Below, piece after piece: positions 32,511 to 42,216 of a DNA stretch of 64,000 nucleotides; position 1 is the first letter of the stretch; each line of letters begins with the position of its first letter. Location: positions 78,734 to 142,733 of the forward strand of contig PYST01000060.1 in assembly GCA_003049485.1 (NCBI GenBank). The letters run 5' to 3'. Position numbers and translations under genes: made by a program. Under the pieces are notes generated by a model. It was not told where the DNA came from, ran no database searches, and saw nothing but the letters and a program-made list of their open reading frames with translations. Source of the stretch: Ophioceras dolichostomum. Its lineage: Eukaryota; Ascomycota; Sordariomycetes; Magnaporthales; Ophioceraceae.

Positions 32511-34574
32511 TCAATCGGTGATATGCTGGAAAAGAGGCGAGATGGACTCGCCGTGGTGATTCCGGCGGATAGCCTCGGCAAGCAGGTGCGACAGGTCGAG
32601 GACGACCAGCTTGTCCGCGAGGCGGGCCTTCTCGGGGCGGATGGGGTAGCTGTCCGTCACGACGATGGCGTCGATGCAGTCGCAGGCCTGCATCTGCTCC
32701 AGGCAGTCCGCGCCGAACACGCCGTGGGTGGCGATGCAGTACACCTTCTTCGCCTTGCCCTTCTTGACCACCGTCTCGGCGGCCGCGATCCACGAGCCGG
32801 GCTTGTCGATCATGTCGTCGACGATGAAGACGGTGCGGCCCCGCACGTTGCCCACGAGCGTGATCATGTGCTCGACGCGCGGGTCGCGCAGCTGGTCCTC
32901 CTCCTCGTCCGAGCTCTCGGCGTCGCCGGACCCGCCCAGCGCGTGGTGCGGCTCCAGCGGGTGCCCATGCTGCGAGGTAGACTGGCCGCCGGCGCCACCA
33001 CCTCCTCCGAAGAAGGATGACGCGTGGGACATGACCATTGGGTCGTCGTCTGGCACGCTTGCCGATGTGGATGGCGAGGGGAAGTCGTCGGGCACGATGT
33101 GGCCTTGCACCAGTCGCCCTTGTGTGACCTCGTCCGCCCGCCCGTCGTTGTACAATGGTGTTTCGTCATCGTCGTAGCCGCCATCGGCATTCTCGCGGGC
33201 CTCACCGCGACTGTCGCCGCCGCCGCTGCCGCCACCACTATCCCCGTCGAGAGGGGTCTGCTCTGGTACTTCGCCAACAGCAGGGGCAGAAGTGGACTGC
33301 GAGGCAACGCGGGAGGATCCGGTGCTCGTGTCACCAACTGCACTGTGAGCGGGCCGTCCCGACGGTACTCGCCTTGGAGAGCCATGCGAGTCTGCTACCA
33401 CGCGGGACGCCCTACTGCTGCCGCTGTAACGTGGGCTGCTGGTGTTACTGGCTGGTGGTGGCGCTGACCGGTGGTCGACCTCTGGAGTCGCCTGGGTTTT
33501 GTGGGCGCCCTGACCTTGACTCCGGTCGCCGTTCTCATGAATTGGTGCAAGACCTTGCCAGGGGGCTTCCGGGTTGTCCAACTGGTTGAGGATCATGCTC
33601 GCCGTCATGTTTGAGCTGCGCTTCTTGTCGGTGGTGACCAAGCCGAAGTTGAGCTTGAGGGCGTCCGCCAGCGACGTGACCCGCTTGGTGCCACCGGCGT
33701 TCTTGGACACGACGACGGCCTCCCTCCACTGGGGTACGTTCAGCCGGATCCACCTGGCGATCAGCGGCTCCGCGTGCAGGTTATCCACGGGACACTGGAA
33801 GAATCCTTGCATCTGAGACGCGTGCAGGTCGACCGTGATGACGTGCCGGACCCCGGCAACGTGCAGTAGGTTAGCCAGCATCCTTGCCGTGATGGCTCCG
33901 CGGTGCGATTTTTTCTTGGACTGGTGGTTGTACGGGAAGTATGGCAAGACCGCTGTTTCGAGGAATAGTAAACATATCGTCAGCGGTGAGGGCTTTAGCT
34001 TGACATTCAGGCTCTTTCTGGGTTCTAGACAGGTGGGTGCGGCCACCAGGAGATAGCGAAGTTGCGGGAGGAGGAAATGGAGGCGTACCAGTGATCTTGT
34101 TCGCTGAGCCTCCTTTGCACGCGGATATCATAATCAGGAGCTCCATTATGGTATCGTTGATCTTGGGGCTGCCGGACTGGACGACGAAGACATCCTTATC
34201 TCGGGTGCTAGTCAGGATACGGACGCTCGTTTCGCCCTACGACCACAAGCGATGGAATCGTCAGTTACCCTGCACTGCAAATTCGTTGCGAAGAGCTTCC
34301 AGGTACCCGCCACATATGTCCCAGGCCCCGAATGTCCAAGAAGCATTTCGTAATGGTGTCGTTTGCGTCATATCGTCCCCCCACTTCTGGGCCGGACAGA
34401 GTGAGATGCAGCAAACGACGACGTGCAAATCGTGGGCACGACGAAAGGAAATGGAACACTGACATTGGAAAATTGTGAGAGCTCGGCCTCAGCCGGAGCC
34501 ATGCCTACGTTCTCACATATTCGCTTCGTGAGATCGGGACAAGAGGTGCCCGAGAAGATCAGGGTATTGCGCAT
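32511..34574 (-). CDS. Ribose-phosphate pyrophosphokinase (PRPP synthetase) with insert
   Basis: PRPP synthetase subunit: transfers pyrophosphate from ATP to ribose 5-phosphate, feeding purine, pyrimidine, His, Trp and NAD synthesis. Exons on the minus strand are 34574-34464, 34236-34089 and 33952-32511, 566 residues. Introns are GTCAGT..GTCGTAG and GTACGC..AAACAG. The N-terminus reads MRNTLIFSGTSCPDLTKRI; exon 2 continues GETSVRILTSTRDKDVFVVQ. The family signature VDLHASQMQGFFQCPVDNL is intact, as is the PRPP-binding loop FIVDDMID (residues about 463-469) followed by THGVFG. Residues about 212-443 are a roughly 230-residue Ser/Gly/Asp-rich insertion between two catalytic blocks. Insertions of this kind (non-homologous regions) are known in yeast Prs1 and Prs5, where one links to cell-wall signalling, so this is a Prs1/Prs5-type subunit. 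Which yeast subunit it matches cannot be decided here. Confidence 0.93.
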
Positions 34575-35191
34575 TTTGGAAAAGAGAGGAAATCGGAAGT
34601 TCGGCTAGAAATTTTTGGGGGTGAGGAGTGAAAAATGCTAGCGATTTTGAATGGAGAGGGGATCGAGCGCAGGGCTGGCGTGGAGACGGAGGAGGGAGCA
34701 GAATTGTTCCAGCCGGGGTTGTGTTTGCAGGGTCGCACACACCTGTGGATGCTTCTGTGGAGAGGGAGCTGTTCTGCTGGGAGGCTTGAGGGATCTTGAT
34801 TTGGTACGTGCAACCGATGATGCTCATGTGACCCACCCCCACTCAAAAGCCGCTCTCTTCCACCGTGGAAGGCACCACCGTTTGCACCGAGAGTCTAGGC
34901 TTGATGACTTTGAGTCCACTGACAGTCAGACATGTTCGATTGCATCAACAATCTTCCACATATCCTCCTCCACCCCCTCGACCGTCGAAATACGTCAACA
35001 TCAGGGGCCTAAGAGGTACCTCCCTGCTTGTCCCTACAGCGTTACTTACCATATTTCCGTGCCAATACACCTAAGGTACCTTAGTTGTTCGATCCTTTAT
35101 ATCATTCTGCTCTCGATATCAAACTACTCCCAAGGACCTCGAGAAGGCATGAAGGCCCGGAGCTCCAGGCTAGCTACCTGCAAGCGATGCA
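34575..35191. promoter_or_regulatory. Divergent promoter region, PRPP synthetase/Asteroid
   Basis: 617 bp between two divergent start codons. It must hold both 5' regions. A GGTACCTTAG-type element lies near 35084. No defined factor site was recognised; the call rests on gene arrangement alone. Confidence 0.5.
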
Positions 35192-37174
35192 ATGGGGATC
35201 AGGTTTTTCGCGACAGTGGTGTGGCCCTGCGCAGAGAAAGACCGTCGGATCGATAATGGCGGTAATCAAGTTGTCATAGACGGCCCAGGCCTCGCGCATC
35301 ATATCATGGGTCTCTGCAAGAAGAAGCATGATCCCCCCACACCATTCTTCCAACCTTCTCGACAGGAGCTAGCGAGGACTGTGATTGATTGGCTCGATGT
35401 GCTCGAGCGGCTCGGGATCAAAGTGTAAGTTGATGCCTGTCTGCCTCCTTCCTAGGGCGCGTACCTATCACCTGGCCTACGTTAGTGCCGAACTTGACGG
35501 CGCGAGTGCGTATCACGGGACTGCAAGTCCCGTGGAGGCTCCGAGAGGGAAGGCTCCTACTTCGGTCTAGCTGGCTGGCTGACGAGCAGGGAGGAGCAAT
35601 GTCGGCCCAAAAGAGCCGCTATCTACATCGACGGCCTCCTGCCGCGGCGCAAGGCAGACGAGCGCATGAAGAGGACCTACAAGTCATGTCACTCGATGCT
35701 CAATTACTATAAAACGTATCGGACTAGTGGCGTTGCCGTAACCGCCCCGGCCTCGGAGCATCATGTGCAAGGCACGTCTGCCTCCGAAAGAGGGAAGTTT
35801 CTGTTCACCGCGCGCACAGATTCACGGCTTGATCCCGATTACGAAAGGCTCCCTTCCCTAGACGCATTCGGCATCGAGGCTATCTACGAAGCCATTCTTC
35901 TTTCAAGCCGTTACGGGCCCATCACCTACGTGGTCCCGGAGGAGGCAGATATATACTGCGCTGACGCACTTCGGCGCGCAGAAGGTGGTGGCATTGTCTT
36001 GACCAGCGATAGCGACTTGCTCCTGTTCAACTTGGGTCCTCTCAGCACCGTGGCCATGTTCCCTAATTTGGATTTCGTCGTCCAAGGGGGCGAAGAGGCG
36101 CTCCTCGCCCGCGTCCATTCACCTGCCGAAGTCGCGCAGAAACTGAAAATACCAGTCAAGGAGGGCATCTTGGCCTTCGCATTCGAGTTATCGCTTATCC
36201 ACACGGGCTGGCACATCACGGAAGATCTCAAGAACAAGGCCCGGACCACTGTCAGTTTCAGGGACAGGCCCAAGCAATACGAGGAGTTCAAAAAGCAGTA
36301 CGAGTTGATGCCACCGGACCCGTCGCCACATTCTGGCTCTCGCCATCTTGCCGATCTGGCATGCACCCAAAAACTGGACCGAAAGGTCTGTGAGTTTGTT
36401 CTCGATTTTCTGGAAACCGAGCCGAAAAATAAAGCCCTTCCGGCATCCTTCAGGTTCCCCGGAGCTACAATCTTCTTCCTCCCACTTCTCCTGGATTCAC
36501 AGTCGCGGAAATCCGCGTGGCAGACCAGCTACCGGATCAGATTGCTAGCATATCAGCTGTTAAATCTCGTACGCACGCCAGCGCTGCTTGAGGTGCGGGA
36601 GCTCAGGCGTATGGATACCTTGTTTAATCGCGGTACGCCATTGTCCTTGACTGATGCCGACAAGTCGGACGAACCAACACGATGCAAAGCCATGGCAGAG
36701 ATCATCCGGAAGATCAGAAGAGGTCTGATCCAATCTGACAATCGCTGCGACCTGACATGGACTGTTATGTCGATGCACGACGACATCAAGTGGTCAGAGA
36801 AGAAGCCTTTATCCCTCGAGATTCTAGGCCCCCCGACGGACGCCGATGGAACCTTACGGGACTGCGGGTCGTGGGACGCTCTGCACTTCCTCGCCCAGAT
36901 CCAAGGGACAATCTATTCCCTCCGGATACTGGCTCAGATCTTGCAGCTCACCAAAGGCCGGCTCCCCGAGACCGTGGCCTCTCCTGCGGGCCATCTCGCA
37001 ATGCAGCTGAGACGGCTGCCACGTTTTCGCGACTTCCCAACGGTCCACGACCTGGCCGATCTGCCGAGGAGGCTGAGGGACGCACAGGGACTGACCGTCC
37101 TCGAAAAGATCGCAGACCTATCGCCCCCAATATCTTTGGGAAAATTGAGAAAGGACGCGGAGGAGGAGAAGTAG
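35192..37174 (+). CDS. Asteroid-family XPG-like nuclease domain protein
   Basis: Asteroid-type member of the XPG/FEN1 nuclease superfamily. Exon 1 is 35192-35424 and exon 2 35590-37174, 605 residues. The donor is GTAAGT. The acceptor at 35589 (GAGCAG) is preferred; an AAAAG at 35613 is also in frame and would shorten the protein by eight residues. The N-terminal half-site begins MGIRFF and has VIDGPGLAHHI with the expected metal-binding Asp30, then TVIDWLDVLERLGIKV. After the splice come AAIYIDGLLPRRKADERMKR and the internal nuclease block: EEADIYCADALRR (acidic pair) and GGIVLTSDSDLLLFNLG. These acidic residues match the XPG metal sites, so activity is possible. The C-terminal 300 residues are helical-looking with no motif known to me. 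The biological role of fungal Asteroid proteins is unclear. Confidence 0.88.
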
Positions 37175-37560
37175 CAGAGAGGCGAGGAAATGCAAGCACA
37201 GGCGGGGAATGAATAACCTACAGGCCCGAACAGAAATATTTTCTCAGCCGTAGCAAAACTCTCGTAGCGATTTTCGGGTTCTAGCGGTTTGTTTGATACA
37301 GCGTCAATACATCTTCATTACCAACTTCTACCAAGGTAGTTGCCAGTTCACCCAGCCGTAGCTTCTAGTCAGCGTTAAGGAAGTACAAAACAAAAACTCG
37401 ATTCGACTTTGTAAATATACGGCAAAAAGGAGGGGGGACGGAGGGTGGGTGTCAAAAAAACTAAGAAAATGTGGATTACAAGTGTGGCAGCTGGCGGGCA
37501 GGTGACAGCCCAAAGTGATGTCTTTATAACCCCACACTACCCTCTCCGGTAGCAACTTCC
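37175..37560. other. Spacer between Asteroid gene and tRNA
   Basis: 386 bp of A/T-rich non-coding sequence, the 3' side of the Asteroid gene and the upstream flank of the tRNA. Nothing else was recognised. Confidence 0.55.
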
Positions 37561-37650
37561 GCCGCGGTAGTGTAGTGGTAAGCACATCAGGTTTTGATAG
37601 GCTTGCTCCTAAATCTCCTGAGAACCCAGGTTCGAACCCTGGCCATGGCT
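37561..37650 (+). tRNA. tRNA-Gln (anticodon TTG) with intron
   Basis: The sequence folds as a cloverleaf. Acceptor 37561-37567 pairs with 37643-37649 (a G-T wobble and one C-A mismatch at pair 5-68). The D arm has TAGTGTAGTGGTAA. The anticodon stem is TCAGG/CCTGA with loop TTTTGA..T. The T arm is CCAGG-TTCGAAC-CCTGG and the discriminator is T37650. An 18-nt intron sits directly after position 37, the standard eukaryotic site, so the mature loop is TTTTGAT with anticodon TTG, reading CAA. A and B box sequences (TAGTGTAGTGG, GGTTCGAACCC) are intact and a run of eight T at 37658-37665 gives the Pol III stop. It needs the tRNA splicing endonuclease, one subunit of which is encoded 305 bp downstream. 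Confidence 0.93.
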
Positions 37651-37656
37651 AGTCCG

Positions 37657-37665
37657 CTTTTTTTT
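37657..37665 (+). terminator. Pol III terminator of tRNA-Gln
   Basis: A run of eight T (37658-37665), eight bases after the mature 3' end of the tRNA, is the normal RNA polymerase III termination signal on the coding strand. Confidence 0.85.
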
Positions 37666-37954
37666 GTGCCCTTTCTCGCTTCTCTGTGATCAATCGACGA
37701 CGACTGCACGTCCATTACTCTTTTGCTGGAAGCAGCTCCTAATTTCTAGTGGTGGTGCCGACGTCTCCGACACTCTAATTGCGAGGCAAATGTGGTGGCA
37801 ATTGGAGCAAATAGCAAATTCACGGAATCTATTGGAGGGAATGCAAACAAGGTTCCGGACCTCACGATAGAGAGATCCTGCCTAGAATAAAATCAAATGG
37901 GTATCATTTTCCACTCCCAAAACAGCAGCGCCAGCTAGGTACACATAGTATACC
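37666..37954. other. Spacer between tRNA and sen34
   Basis: About 290 bp of non-coding sequence forming the downstream flank of the tRNA and the 3' side of sen34. A TAGGTACAC motif lies near 37935. No gene is seen. Confidence 0.55.
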
Positions 37955-39013
37955 CTACATCGCAGCCCACTCAACCGAAAAAGCCCTCACACTCCTCCCA
38001 TCTGCCTCGCCGGCTCCTTCACCATCGGGATCCTCCGCCCCGATCAGCAGGCCCTTCTTGACGGCGCCCGCCAGGCGACCCGTGCCGACCAGGTCCAGCA
38101 TGTCGATCTCCTCGTCCCAGCCATAGCTATCGGCGATGAAGTGCGCGTGGAACCGGAACGGGTCGCCCGGGTACACGCTGTAGCAGCCGCCGAACCGGAT
38201 GCCGGGAGTCATGAAGTAGCCCGCGGCGTTGAGGCGCGCGAAGAGCGGGCACGGGAACGGCGGCGCGTTGTGTTGGTGGCTTGTCTTGGAGACGTCGCCA
38301 TCGCCTGATGAAGGTGTGGCCACCGCCCCGAGGAGGAGATCTGAGCTTGTTGTCGGTGTAAGAGCGACGTGGCGGGCGTTACTTGCTGACGATGGCGGTG
38401 CTGCTGCCTTGCTCTCCCTCGCAGGGGCGGAGGGGGTTCCGTTAAACAAATCTATCTCTGGGCCCTCTGGCTCCTCTGAGGGTGTGGTAGTCGTCGTGGA
38501 AGTCGAGGCAGACGTTACTGCCGCCGCCGCCGATTCTTCTGGCCCTGCCGCGGCGCGCTTCTTGCCCTTCCCCTTCTTCCCACCATCTCGAGCCTTGACA
38601 ACCGCGGCCGTTCTCGCGGCCAGTTCCTCATCCAAGCTGCGCTGAGCGGCGGCGCGCATAGCGCGGTGAGACTCCACATAGTCGCGACGACCCTTCGACC
38701 CTTCCTCTGACGAGAGAGACAGCGCTTTCAGGCGATCGAGATGGGCGCGCGCCTCATCGACGATGACCGCAGCGCCCTTGTCCCGCAGGAGTCTCGCCTC
38801 CTCGGCGAGCAGCTCCAGGGGTAGACCCGAGAACACGTTCTGGTTGGGAGCCTGCGGAATGGTGCCCACGAGTACTGAGCATATGCCGTGAGTCCTCCGC
38901 AGCTGCATCACATCGCTGAGATCGAAGACTAGGTACCGATCCGCCACCTGGGAGATGCGGATCTTGCGCGGGGGGGAAGCCGCTGGCGGAGGCACAGGCG
39001 TCGCCATTGTCAT
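37955..39013 (-). CDS. sen34: tRNA-splicing endonuclease catalytic subunit Sen34
   Basis: Catalytic subunit of the heterotetrameric SEN complex that cuts the 3' splice site of intron-containing pre-tRNAs. Single exon, 352 residues. The N-terminal domain (about 20-100) has RYLVFDLSDVMQLRRTHGI and LPLELLAEEARLLRDKGAAV, the usual Sen34 start. The linker is Lys/Ala/Thr-rich. The C-terminal nuclease domain carries the catalytic triad: Tyr281 in YSVYPGDP, His289/His291 in RFHAHF, and Lys319/Lys320 in AGAVKKGLLIG. All three are present, so the enzyme should be active. A second ATG two codons in (39007) gives a near-identical protein. Its neighbour on the other strand is an intron-containing tRNA, a natural substrate type. 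513 bp downstream of elp4 on the same strand. Confidence 0.95.
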   Translation of the reverse strand: MTMATPVPPPAASPPRKIRISQVADRYLVFDLSDVMQLRRTHGICSVLVGTIPQAPNQNVFSGLPLELLAEEARLLRDKGAAVIVDEARAHLDRLKALSLSSEEGSKGRRDYVESHRAMRAAAQRSLDEELAARTAAVVKARDGGKKGKGKKRAAAGPEESAAAAVTSASTSTTTTTPSEEPEGPEIDLFNGTPSAPARESKAAAPPSSASNARHVALTPTTSSDLLLGAVATPSSGDGDVSKTSHQHNAPPFPCPLFARLNAAGYFMTPGIRFGGCYSVYPGDPFRFHAHFIADSYGWDEEIDMLDLVGTGRLAGAVKKGLLIGAEDPDGEGAGEADGRSVRAFSVEWAAM

Positions 39014-39526
39014 CCCAGTTCTGTTGTGGTAGGGAGTGTTGATTGCTATTAGCGAGAAGCGCAGACGATAAGTGTGAGAGGAAGACGAATGTGGTTGTGA
39101 TGAGAGCGAAGAGTCATATATTTTTGTAAACGAAAGGTTTTCAGCACGGGAAATTGTCAGTGGATTGACAGATTATAAAATTTCTTGTATAATCATGTTG
39201 CTCCTGGTAGATTAGAAGTGACTGAATGAATGGCCGGCCTTACCATAAACATAGGAACACATTGGAAGAGTGTCAACTTTTGCCGCTCATCTCTGAGTTG
39301 TGCATGAAAAGAGACTTGAAAGTATTAGAGTCGAAGTTTTTCAAGCACCGACGCGGTTTTGAGGCTGCAGGGCAGAAAATGCCTGGGGCGGGCGGTGAAG
39401 CTACTGCTGATGGCCCTGCCCCTGCCCCTCCTGTCCCCCACCAAACGGGCAGCGAGCCCCGGACACGGCTCACAGCATACGCTGAATTTGCTTCCAGGTC
39501 GAGGAAATAACGACGGTCAATGCCGA
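39014..39526. promoter_or_regulatory. sen34 upstream region / elp4 3' region
   Basis: 513 bp between the elp4 stop and the sen34 start. It must contain the sen34 promoter and the elp4 3' end. No specific site was recognised. A/T-rich stretches near 39110-39190 fit a promoter. Confidence 0.45.
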
Positions 39527-40849
39527 TCAGAAATCAAGTCCGTCTTTGACCGTGGTCGCAGGTGATTTCTCCTTGCGGTCGTCATCTTCAAGCAGCGGGG
39601 GCAAGCTATAGGGCGTTATGACGAGCCCCCTAGAGCTGCTCAGGCTGAACGATAAGTTTTCGCGGAAGTGGTTTCCTTCAGCGCCGCCGCCTCCTTTTTC
39701 ATGGTAGACTGGGAGGGTGTAGACCTTCACTATTCCTTGCATCTTTTCGGCCTCTTTTGAGTCTTTGCTGTTGTCGGACGCGCCGGGGCTGGAGCTTGTT
39801 GCGCCCAAACTACTGGGCAGGGGCACCAGCTCGATGACGCCGTCGGATAGGATTTCCATCCAGCGCGTGAGGCCATTCTTTCGAGGGTGAAGAGATACGG
39901 GAAGGGTAAGTAGCGCCGTCAATTGCTTGCTGTAGAGCCGCAGTAAGGCACGGAGCGAGTGCAAAAACTGTAAGATCTCAGCTGGGTCGCAGGAGCTACT
40001 GGAGTAGAGCGTAGGGGATAGTAGGCTAGGCACGACGACACGGTGGATCGTGGAGGGCGATGACGAGGCCAGCTTGGCCTGGAGATGCTTGACAAACTGC
40101 CTCAGAGGCGACGACGCCGAACTGTTTACCGAGAAGCTCAATGAGCCAGACAAGCAGGGGATGGCATGAAACTGCCCTTTCATGGAAGTGGAGGCGAGCC
40201 TCTTTCCCAAGTCGAAAGAATGGCAAAATGTTGACGTCGTCGATCCTCGCTCTTGGTCTGTGAAAAAAAATTTGCAGTCACGCAAATCGTTAGAATACGG
40301 CGTGTCATGAACAATGGAAGCGTTCTTGGCCAACAAACCTCTCGAGGGAAGAGCCTGAGATCTGTTGTTGCCCAAAGCCTCGTATCTCCAGGCGATCTTC
40401 ATTCTCTCTTCCTGGGCACCAGACGCAGCCGAAGATGAAGAAGGCACAGAACCAGATTTGCCGGCCGAGGATGAGCCTGATTGGGACGTCGCCGCCAGCC
40501 CGGGCAGCCCATACTTCCAGGCCTCGCTGAAGCCAAGCATATGGACATCGTGGCCTTGAACTAGACCCTCGGCGGCGTAGTATCGTAGAAGCACACCTGA
40601 AAAGTCCGTTGTTCCCTGCTCCTCAACCAGAAGGGAGGATCCTAGAGCAAGTCCGGCGTGGCCAGCAAGCAAGGCGTCGAGGGAAGCAGTTCCAGTAGAG
40701 GTGGTGAGGCGACCGTCCAGGGCCGACGGCCGGAGACCAGGGGTGAGTTGATGCTGCTTCACTTCTGGGGACTCAGATGGCGCTGAGGCTGTCGGCCCAC
40801 GCGAGGCCTGGCCCGCTGAGAGAACCGTGTTGCGTTTTCTGAACGACAT
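39527..40849 (-). CDS. elp4: Elongator complex protein 4
   Basis: Elp4, a RecA-fold subunit of the Elp4-5-6 ring of Elongator. Elongator modifies wobble uridines (U34) of tRNAs, mainly in the cytoplasm. Exon 1 is 40849-40339 and exon 2 40257-39527, 413 residues. The 81-nt intron has a GTTTGT donor, CTAAC branch and TTTCACAG acceptor. It is a multiple of three and stop-free, so an unspliced frame of 440 residues also exists. Splicing joins ALPSR to DQERGSTTSTFCHSFDLGKRL, which restores the family motif. Other Elp4 blocks are GLRPSALDGRLTTSTGTASLDALLAGHAGLALGSSLLVEE in outline (degenerate Walker-like start), LLRYYAAEGLVQGHDVHMLG, MKIAWRYEALG and the C-terminal NLSFSLSSSRGLVITPYSLPPL. The tail is acidic. 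It shares a 428-bp divergent promoter with rpb8. Confidence 0.93.
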   Translation of the reverse strand: MSFRKRNTVLSAGQASRGPTASAPSESPEVKQHQLTPGLRPSALDGRLTTSTGTASLDALLAGHAGLALGSSLLVEEQGTTDFSGVLLRYYAAEGLVQGHDVHMLGFSEAWKYGLPGLAATSQSGSSSAGKSGSVPSSSSAASGAQEERMKIAWRYEALGNNRSQALPSRGLLAKNASIVHDTPYSNDLRDCKFFFTDQERGSTTSTFCHSFDLGKRLASTSMKGQFHAIPCLSGSLSFSVNSSASSPLRQFVKHLQAKLASSSPSTIHRVVVPSLLSPTLYSSSSCDPAEILQFLHSLRALLRLYSKQLTALLTLPVSLHPRKNGLTRWMEILSDGVIELVPLPSSLGATSSSPGASDNSKDSKEAEKMQGIVKVYTLPVYHEKGGGGAEGNHFRENLSFSLSSSRGLVITPYSLPPLLEDDDRKEKSPATTVKDGLDF

Positions 40850-41277
40850 ATCTCTAGCTCCCTCGTTCTCAAGAAATTGACCGAGTTGGTTAATCCAGCA
40901 AGATTGGGCGCTCAGGATGAGGTAGAAACTGAATGTGAAGGCGCTCTCTGGAGAGTGACATATGTGGGGTCACGTGTTTTTCAGCGCTCTCCAGTGTGTC
41001 ACCCCGCTGGAGACTTCACCTTTTCATCCCTGCAAGCAAACGCCACTCACTGCATCGTCAAAATTTTTGTGCCTCTCTCATCCTCCCTCCGCGAGGCTGT
41101 CCGTCCGATCCACCACCTTTCCAATAGCGACGCCGACGCCGCCCACAAGCGAGGTCTGCTACCCACGCGACCAGACTTCTCCATAATCAGGCACGGAACA
41201 GGCCGACTTATTCTGCATAATCGGCGCCCTTCCATCCAACAAAATCGGTTACGCAGCGGAAGGGAGATTGAAACAAG
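40850..41277. promoter_or_regulatory. Bidirectional promoter elp4/rpb8
   Basis: 428 bp between the two start codons. It contains a CACGTG palindrome at 40971-40976 (a bHLH-type site) flanked by two related GCGCTCTC-containing elements at 40941-40960 and 40984-41002. The downstream half is pyrimidine-rich, typical of fungal start regions. Sharing of the promoter is inferred from distance. Confidence 0.55.
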
Positions 41278-41865
41278 ATGGCCGACGTGACGGGTGACGC
41301 GCAGCTCTTCGAGGGCCTGTTCAAGGTGACGGAGGTCAACCAACAGAAGTACGACAGGGTTGCGCGTATCTTTGCCAAGTCGGACTCGAGCTCAGCGGAC
41401 CTGATGGACATGACGCTGGATATCAACACGGAGCTGTTCCCCATGACGGAGGGCGAGGGCTTCCGTTGCGTCCTCGCCACGTCGCTCGCCCTCGACGGCT
41501 CCAAGGACGACGACAAGGGCTGGCGCGACGCCACCAAGCTCCAGGGCGACCCAACACTTGCAGACAACTTCGACTACGTCTGCCACGGCAAGATCTACCG
41601 GTTCGAGGACACTAGTGATGGTGACAACATGTAGGTGCAGCACATAGACAGGCATAGACAGGGACTACAACGACGAGGAGGAGGAGGAGGACTAGAGTGT
41701 TCAGAGACGCTAACGTGCGCCCACGTGCGATTCTAATTCTGCAGCAAGGCATATATATCGTTCGGCGGTCTCCTAATGTGCCTGAACGGGCCATACAAGA
41801 AGCTCACACCATTACGGGTCGACTACGTCTATCTGCTCGTGAGGAGAGAGGGCACGAGGGACTAA
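41278..41865 (+). CDS. rpb8: RNA polymerase I/II/III subunit Rpb8 (RPABC3)
   Basis: Small OB-fold subunit shared by all three nuclear RNA polymerases. Exon 1 is 41278-41630 and exon 2 41745-41865, 157 residues, close to the family norm of about 146-150. The intron (114 nt) has a GTAGGT donor, GCTAACG branch and TCTGCAG acceptor. Splicing gives DGDNIKAYISFGGLLMCLNG, the standard Rpb8 C-terminal block, followed by YKKLTPLRVDYVYLLVRR. The N-terminus has LFEGLFKVTEVNQQKYDRVARI and the DMTLDINTELFP strand. The loop around SKDDDKGWRDATKLQGD is slightly longer than in yeast. The context AAGATGGCC supports the start. Without splicing the frame stops right after the donor, so the intron is needed. Confidence 0.96.
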
Positions 41866-42216
41866 GCGGGAGCATCCATCCGAGACAAGCTCTCCCGCTA
41901 GACTGGCCACGTCTGCTGTCGCCCTGTCCAGAACCTCAAAACTCTCACCTGGCATAGCTTGAAGGAATGCGGATAGGAGGAGGGGCGAGGGACGGGCCTT
42001 GCGCGCTTTGGCGCATGACTTTGATGCAGAATCCAAGAAGAAAGAGCTCTTGGAATCGGAATCAGAAATGCAGAGTGCGGGGTATCAAGATCCATTTGTC
42101 ACCTCTTTCCACCGGTAGTTCCGGTGTGCACAAAGAACCTCGTCCATATCCTCGTATCAGATCAGCCCACCTCGCTCGGTGGATGCGCCTGCCAGGCCAG
42201 ACGACCTGGTGGTAGA
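41866..42216. other. Convergent spacer rpb8/Nudix
   Basis: 351 bp between two stop codons, probably overlapping 3' UTRs. No gene or repeat is seen. Confidence 0.6.
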
